Source of the DNA: Paracoccaceae bacterium | GTDB lineage: Bacteria > Pseudomonadota > Alphaproteobacteria > Rhodobacterales > Rhodobacteraceae | NCBI GenBank assembly: GCA_030625695.1 | Contig: DAOUQK010000008.1 | Location: 1-27,875 of the forward strand | Length of the DNA stretch: 27,875 nt | Direction of reading: 5' to 3' | Shown: positions 23,425-27,875 of the stretch, in pieces | Numbering within the stretch: position 1 is the stretch's first letter | How the letters are laid out: the number at the start of each line of letters is the position of its first letter | The notes under the pieces: model-generated | Databases searched by the model: none | What the model saw: only the letters and a program-made list of their open reading frames with translations | What the model was told of the DNA's origin: nothing | Translations under genes and position numbers: made by a program

Positions 23425-25113
23425 ATGGCCTTAACCCCGATCAGTGTTGTAAAGGCGCAAGCGGCCCTGGCACGGCGTTGGTTGGATAAGACCTGGCTTG
23501 TCATGCGGCAACACGGGCCTGGGCAAATTCAGTTCTGGTTCATTGCTTTGGTGATCGGCATTGTTGCCGGCTTTGCAGCCCTTTTCTTTCGCAAAGGCAT
23601 CAATGCCTTGCAGTCGTTTCTTTACGGCACCGAAGATGTGCACCATTTGCACAGTTTTGCCGAAGGACTGCCGTGGTACATGATCCTGCTGATCCCGATG
23701 ATCGGCGGTCTGGTGGTCGGGTTAATCCTGCACCGTTTCACGCCGGACGGGCGGGTGCGGGCGGTGGCGGATGTGATCGAAGGTGCGGCCCTGCGCGATG
23801 GGCGGGTCGAGTTGAAGGCCGGAATGGCTTCGGCAGTGGCGTCGCTGATCACGCTCAGTTCCGGTGGGTCGTCCGGGCGGGAAGGGCCGGTGGTGCATCT
23901 GGCCGCTATGGTGTCGACCTGGGTGAGCAATCGCATCGACGCTGACGGCATTACCGGGCGCGACTTGCTAGGATGCGCTGTGGCGGCGGCGGTTTCGGCC
24001 AGTTTCAACGCGCCGATTGCCGGCGCGCTGTTCGCGCTTGAGGTGGTGTTGCGCCACTTTGCCGTGCACGCATTCGCACCGATCGTTATCGCATCGGTGG
24101 CAGGCACCGTGATCAGCCGGTTAGAGTTTGGCGATGTCGCTGAATTTACCCTGGCCACGCCCGGCGCGTTGCAATTTTACGTCGAATTGCCGGCCTTTCT
24201 GATCCTGGGATTAGTCTGCGGTCTGGTGGCGGTTGTATTGATGCATTCGGTGTTCTGGGCCGAAAAGATCGGTGACCTTGTGCATGATCGCACGGGCCTT
24301 CCGCGCTGGCTGCGTCCGGCAATCGCGGGCGCAATGGTGGGCGCATTGGCGATTTCCTATCCGCATATCATCGGCGTTGGCTATGAAACGACGTCGGCGG
24401 CACTGTCCGGGGATTTCCTGTTGCATCAGGTGGTTGTCTTTGCAGTGATCAAAACCATCGCCGTTGCCATTACCATTGGCGGGCGTATGGGCGGCGGCGT
24501 GTTTTCCCCGGCTTTGATGGTCGGCGCGCTGACCGGACTGGCGTTTGGACTGGTCGCCACCGGGTTGTTTCCGAACGTTTCGGGCACCCACACGTTGTAT
24601 GCTTTTGCCGGTATGGGCGCGGTGGCGGCGGCGGTGCTGGGCGCGCCGATATCGACCACCCTTATCGTGTTCGAACTGACCGGAGACTGGCAGATCGGCA
24701 TTGCCGTAATGATCGCCGTGTCGATGTCCACCGCTCTTGCTTCGCGCCTTGTGCACCGGTCGTTCTTTCTGACTCAGCTTGAGCGGCGCGGCATTCATCT
24801 GGCCGCCGGACCACAGGCCTATTTGCTGGCGATGCTGCGCGCCACCTCGGTCATGCGCATGGCGGAAGACCTAAAGCCGGAAGACATTGCGCAATGCGAT
24901 GCGATGATCGCCCGGGGCCTGAGCGTTCAGGGTGGCGACACACTTGAGGCCGCGATGCCGATGTTTGACCGGGAAGAGGTGGCGTTTGTCCCGGTGGTGT
25001 CCGGCATCAGCAAAGGTGATGAACCACGCCTGATCGGCGCGCTGTATCATATTGATGCGCTCAAGGCCTATAACCGGGCGCTGGCCGCCACCGCTGCTGA
25101 GGAGCATTCCTGA
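23425..25113 (+). CDS. ClC-family chloride channel/transporter
   Basis: This 562-residue membrane protein of the ClC family probably exchanges Cl- for H+ across the inner membrane. It has many hydrophobic helices, the GREGPVVHL motif with the gating Glu, the third motif GGGVFSPALMVGALTGL and the helix-R area APISTTLIVFELTGDWQIG. The first chloride motif, normally GSGIP or GHGVP, is here VRAVADVIEG, so the central-site Ser is missing. The C-terminus (about the last 70 residues) resembles a single CBS-like half domain (LSVQGGDTLEAAMPMFDREEVAFVPVV...GALYHIDALKAYNRAL). I chose the ATG at 23425 with GGAG 5 nt upstream; an in-frame GTG at 23389 is the alternative (574 aa). The gap 23197-23388 upstream shows no gene. 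Confidence 0.9.
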   Translation: MALTPISVVKAQAALARRWLDKTWLVMRQHGPGQIQFWFIALVIGIVAGFAALFFRKGINALQSFLYGTEDVHHLHSFAEGLPWYMILLIPMIGGLVVGLILHRFTPDGRVRAVADVIEGAALRDGRVELKAGMASAVASLITLSSGGSSGREGPVVHLAAMVSTWVSNRIDADGITGRDLLGCAVAAAVSASFNAPIAGALFALEVVLRHFAVHAFAPIVIASVAGTVISRLEFGDVAEFTLATPGALQFYVELPAFLILGLVCGLVAVVLMHSVFWAEKIGDLVHDRTGLPRWLRPAIAGAMVGALAISYPHIIGVGYETTSAALSGDFLLHQVVVFAVIKTIAVAITIGGRMGGGVFSPALMVGALTGLAFGLVATGLFPNVSGTHTLYAFAGMGAVAAAVLGAPISTTLIVFELTGDWQIGIAVMIAVSMSTALASRLVHRSFFLTQLERRGIHLAAGPQAYLLAMLRATSVMRMAEDLKPEDIAQCDAMIARGLSVQGGDTLEAAMPMFDREEVAFVPVVSGISKGDEPRLIGALYHIDALKAYNRALAATAAEEHS

Positions 25114-25176
25114 CCCGCTTGCGGGGGCAGAGGATTTGCGCCTAGAGTGTCCCTGACTTTGAAAGAGGGGTTCCCC

Positions 25177-26061
25177 ATGTCCAATCTGTCCGGCGTTATC
25201 CCGCCATCAACCACGCCATTTGACGACGCGGGCAATATCCAGATTTCAGATGTGGGGCCTCAGATTAGCTGGCTGATTGAACAGGGCGCCAATGCGGTGG
25301 CCGTGGGCGGATCAACCGGCGAAGGTCAGACCCTGGACGCCGGGGAAACCCGCGATCTGGTCACCGCTGCCATCGACGCCGCCGCCGGGCGCGCGCCGGT
25401 CATTGCAGGCATTATCTGCGACAGCACGCGCGAGGCGGTGAAGCGCGGGAAAATGGTTGCCGACCTTGGGGTGGCCGCCTTGCAGGTCACACCGGTGCAT
25501 TACCTGTTTCGTCCGGGTGACGACGCGATGGTCGAGCATTTTCGCACGCTTGCGGGCGAGACCGGGCAAAAGATCATTATCTATAACGTGGTGCCCTGGA
25601 CCTATCTTTCGCCTGAACTGCTGATCCGCATCATGACTGAGGTGCCTCAGGTCATCGGCGTCAAACAATCTGCTGGCGATCTGAAACAACTGGCCGACCT
25701 GATGATCGACGCACCTCAGGACAAGCTGATCTTCAGCGCCGTCGATGCTCTGCTTTACCCGTCGTACGCGCTTGGCGCGCATGGCTCGATTGCCGCCATT
25801 CTGGCCGCCGCCCCGGGGCCTTCGGTCAAGTTGTGGGATGCGGTCAAGGCGGGCGATCATGCGACCGCGCTGGACTTGCATGTTATGCTGCTGAGGCTTT
25901 GGAACGCCCTGATGCCACACGATAACCTGCCCGCCGCCACAAAGTATGCGCAACATTTGCAAGGCGTGCCATCCGGCCTGCCGCGTCAGCCTATGCCGCC
26001 TGCAAGTGCAGATCAGCAGGCGAATGTGAAAGCCGCACTTGTGAGATTGGGAGTAATTTGA
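25177..26061 (+). CDS. Dihydrodipicolinate synthase/N-acetylneuraminate lyase family aldolase
   Basis: This 294-residue class I aldolase of the DapA/NanA superfamily forms a Schiff base with a 2-oxo acid such as pyruvate. Visible residues are the GGSTGEG loop (44-50, equivalent to GTTGE), the catalytic Tyr136 in IIIYNVVPW, the Schiff-base Lys163 in VIGVKQSAGD, and a C-terminal helical tail. The position-44 loop GGSTGE rather than GTTGE and the lack of nearby lysine genes make a true DapA less likely; a sugar-acid or hydroxyproline-derived aldolase is possible. The ATG at 25177 has a GAGGGG box 6 nt upstream, while an in-frame GTG at 25147 lacks one. It follows the ClC gene on the same strand by 63 nt. 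Confidence 0.87.
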   Translation: MSNLSGVIPPSTTPFDDAGNIQISDVGPQISWLIEQGANAVAVGGSTGEGQTLDAGETRDLVTAAIDAAAGRAPVIAGIICDSTREAVKRGKMVADLGVAALQVTPVHYLFRPGDDAMVEHFRTLAGETGQKIIIYNVVPWTYLSPELLIRIMTEVPQVIGVKQSAGDLKQLADLMIDAPQDKLIFSAVDALLYPSYALGAHGSIAAILAAAPGPSVKLWDAVKAGDHATALDLHVMLLRLWNALMPHDNLPAATKYAQHLQGVPSGLPRQPMPPASADQQANVKAALVRLGVI

Positions 26062-26082
26062 CCTAGGTAGAAAAGCCGTAGT

Positions 26083-26142
26083 GTAGGGTGGGCATTCTGC
26101 CCACCATTCCTAAAGGGGTGGTGGGCAGAATGCCCACCCTAC
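26083..26142. repeat. Paired palindromic repeat, copy C (60 bp)
   Basis: The left arm at 26083-26105 and the right arm at 26120-26142 are exact 23-bp reverse complements. Each is itself a hairpin (GGTGGGCA...TGCCCACC), with GTAG...CTAC ends and a 14-bp spacer. It is 12 bp shorter than copies A and B because of the shorter spacer. It lies between the aldolase and adenylate cyclase genes, whose 3' ends converge, so it may also serve as a bidirectional terminator. Its left arm is identical to 3471-3493 in cobN. Confidence 0.88.
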
Positions 26143-26191
26143 ACAAATTCATCCACTAGAAATTGGCTGACCGATCAAAAGGACAGCCCGT

Positions 26192-27874
26192 CTATTCCGG
26201 CAACCCGGCCAGCCGCAGCCCGTCGAAATAGCGCCGAGTTTCGGGTGTGTCGGCATAATTGCTGCGCTTTTGTACCTGTGAGACCGTATCGCTGGGCATT
26301 TGTTCAAGCAGTGTGTCCAGCGCCGCCTTCGCCTCGTCCATCTGGCCCAGCTGGGCATGGGCGGCCGCCAACTGACGATATAAAGGCGTGTATCCCGTAC
26401 TTATCTCCAGCCCTTTGCTGGCATAATGAATGGACTTTTCGTAGTGCCCCGCCTGAAGGTTCGCGATCCCCATCGCGCCCAGAATGATCAGCCTCCAGGG
26501 TGTGTTTCCCCCCAGTTTCAGAGCGCGATGCAGGCAATCCAGCGCCGGTTCCGGCATGCCCAGAAACACATAAGACCAACCACAAAAGGCCAGCGAGACA
26601 AAATCCAAGGAGGCGCCTCTCAGGATTTTCTCAATGATCCGGCGATGTTCGGCGGCATCCATGCCTTTGACTTGCCCATCAAAGGTGGCCCCGAAATTCA
26701 TAACCGGATATCTGTTCTTCAAAGGTTCAGCTGCGGACAACCAGCCTTGTAGCGACTTCTTGTAAGGCTCGATAACGCCGCTGAAACCTACCGAAACCGA
26801 TGACGAGTAGGCAAGCAGAGCAACAGCCAGCGCATCCGGCAGGCTTGGGCCTTTTTCCAACGCGGCACTCGCGAATTTAAGGGCAGCGGCCATTGCGATC
26901 GGGTCAAGGGTTTCAAAGGCCAGCATGGCGCGCAAGGCGAAGTCATTGGCCGTCATTTCGGCACTGTTCAAGCCTTCCAGCCGGACCAGTTCAGCGTCGA
27001 AAACCGTGCGCATGATCAGTCCAGATATTTCTTCACCAACGCTGTCCTGCCAGTCAAACGCATCGCTCAGATCACCGTCGAACTTGTCTTTGCGGATGGT
27101 TGTATCGCCCGCACCCAGCAATTGCGTTTCCAGCCGCAATTTGTTGCCACGGCTGCGCAATCCCATCAGCAACACATAATCGGTCCCGGTCGAGGTTTCC
27201 GCTGTGGTTGCGTTCAGCCACATGGTCGCCCCCAGATAGGCAGACACGTCACCGGTGATTGCATCCGCCAATTCGCGCACTTCGTCGCGATCATCAGACG
27301 TGGTGACCGGGCGCACGGCGATGGTCAGCTTACTCGACGTCTCCCCGGCAACCGTCTGAACTTCCGCCTGATCGCCGCGCACCCAGACCTGCACAGGCCG
27401 CGCGATATTCTTCAACTCCCACACTCCGGCCTCGTCGAACGAAGGCCGTAACGTGCCATCCAGACTGCCAAAAACCGCCTCGGAAATCGCCACCGACCCC
27501 GGTTTGGTCGCAGCCTCAAGCCGCGCGGCAACATTGACCCCGTCGCCAAATACATCTGCGTCTTCTTCGACCACATCGCCCAGATGCACGCCCACACGCA
27601 TGACGATTTCCGGCTCACCGGGCTGCGCGCCGGTTGCCAACCTGTCCTGCACCTGCATCGCACTTTCAACCGCATCAACGGCTGATCCAAACAGCACGAT
27701 CCAGCCGTCACCCATATTCTTGACAATCCGCCCGCGCCGCGAGGCAACGGAAGGCCCGAACAATTCAGCCCGAAGGCGGCGCAACGCCCTGAGCATGGCC
27801 TCAGAATCCTCACCCATCAGGCGGGAATAGTCGCAGATGTCAGCCACCAGAACCGCCGCAAGGTGCCGTTTCAT
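26192..27874 (-). CDS. Class III adenylate cyclase with TPR-like C-terminal domain
   Basis: This 560-residue protein likely converts ATP to cyclic AMP. The N-terminal cyclase domain (about 1-165) shows the full catalytic set: metal Asp12 in LVADICDYSRLMG and Asp56 in KNMGDGW, adenine-binding Lys52 and Asp111 in FGDGVNVAARLE, and transition-state Asn114 and Arg118. A middle region (170-300) resembles the TolB/BamD-like sensor segments often found in this cyclase type (NATTAETSTGTDYVLLMGLRS). The C-terminus (about 340-540) has TPR-like helical repeats (ALDCLHRALKLGG, AAHAQLGQMDEAKAALDTLLEQ). No membrane helix is evident. It probably is complete: the ATG at 27874 gives the standard MKRHLAAVLVADI start, one base from the window edge. 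Upstream regulation cannot be seen. Confidence 0.9.
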   Translation of the reverse strand: MKRHLAAVLVADICDYSRLMGEDSEAMLRALRRLRAELFGPSVASRRGRIVKNMGDGWIVLFGSAVDAVESAMQVQDRLATGAQPGEPEIVMRVGVHLGDVVEEDADVFGDGVNVAARLEAATKPGSVAISEAVFGSLDGTLRPSFDEAGVWELKNIARPVQVWVRGDQAEVQTVAGETSSKLTIAVRPVTTSDDRDEVRELADAITGDVSAYLGATMWLNATTAETSTGTDYVLLMGLRSRGNKLRLETQLLGAGDTTIRKDKFDGDLSDAFDWQDSVGEEISGLIMRTVFDAELVRLEGLNSAEMTANDFALRAMLAFETLDPIAMAAALKFASAALEKGPSLPDALAVALLAYSSSVSVGFSGVIEPYKKSLQGWLSAAEPLKNRYPVMNFGATFDGQVKGMDAAEHRRIIEKILRGASLDFVSLAFCGWSYVFLGMPEPALDCLHRALKLGGNTPWRLIILGAMGIANLQAGHYEKSIHYASKGLEISTGYTPLYRQLAAAHAQLGQMDEAKAALDTLLEQMPSDTVSQVQKRSNYADTPETRRYFDGLRLAGLPE

Positions 27875-27875
27875 G

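Noticed and set aside
1..27875. A CRISPR array, tRNA/rRNA gene, prophage, integrase or toxin-antitoxin pair
   Set aside because: I looked for direct-repeat arrays, cloverleaf-like segments and typical mobile proteins and found none; the repeats present are paired palindromes, not spaced direct repeats.

Overview
The window is chromosomal DNA from an alphaproteobacterium, most likely a Rhodobacterales/Roseobacter-type marine bacterium. The basis is protein style (CobN, CobW, DUF1178, PtsP and the five-step Hut pathway with HutF), the lysC/ptsP neighbourhood, moderately high GC and tightly packed genes. I made no database comparison, so the taxonomy is inference. I saw no rRNA, tRNA, CRISPR array, insertion sequence, phage gene or integrase.

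Region 1 (1-5395, minus strand) is an aerobic cobalamin operon read leftward from a B12 riboswitch (about 5206-5395). Its order is a DUF1636 cysteine-rich metal-binding protein, cobW, cobN and cobG, with cobG cut by the window edge. CobN is the large subunit of the cobaltochelatase, CobW is a G3E GTPase implicated in cobalt supply, and CobG is precorrin-3B synthase. DUF1636 has no established function here, and its place at the head of the operon points to cobalt or Fe-S handling.

Region 2 (5552-9411) is a set of small accessory genes: a hexapeptide acetyltransferase and a flavin reductase (minus strand), then a GNAT acetyltransferase, an EcsC-family protein, a NUDIX hydrolase and a DUF1178 protein (plus strand).

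Region 3 (9493-13971) has lysC (aspartate kinase) and ptsP (nitrogen-PTS enzyme I with a GAF domain), with a GNAT-type gene on the opposite strand between them.

Region 4 (14029-21305) is a complete histidine-utilisation locus. hutF and hutC run leftward, and hutI-hutH-hutG-hutU run rightward with ATGA overlaps. The 72-bp divergent promoter region holds two dyads that look like HutC operators. Together they turn histidine into urocanate, imidazolonepropionate, formimidoylglutamate and formylglutamate, then glutamate plus formate.

Region 5 (21478-27874) has metG (minus), a ClC-family chloride transporter (plus), a DapA/NAL-family aldolase (plus) and a class III adenylate cyclase with a TPR-like C-terminus (minus).

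Three intergenic spaces carry a shared repeat (72, 72 and 60 bp): two self-palindromic GGTGGG-type arms in inverted orientation, bounded by GTAG...CTAC. A 23-bp arm identical to one of these sits inside the cobN coding sequence. I did not find an obvious new defence or mobile system. The most unusual signals are this repeat with its coding-sequence copy, the riboswitch-controlled DUF1636 gene, and a ClC transporter lacking the canonical first chloride-binding motif.
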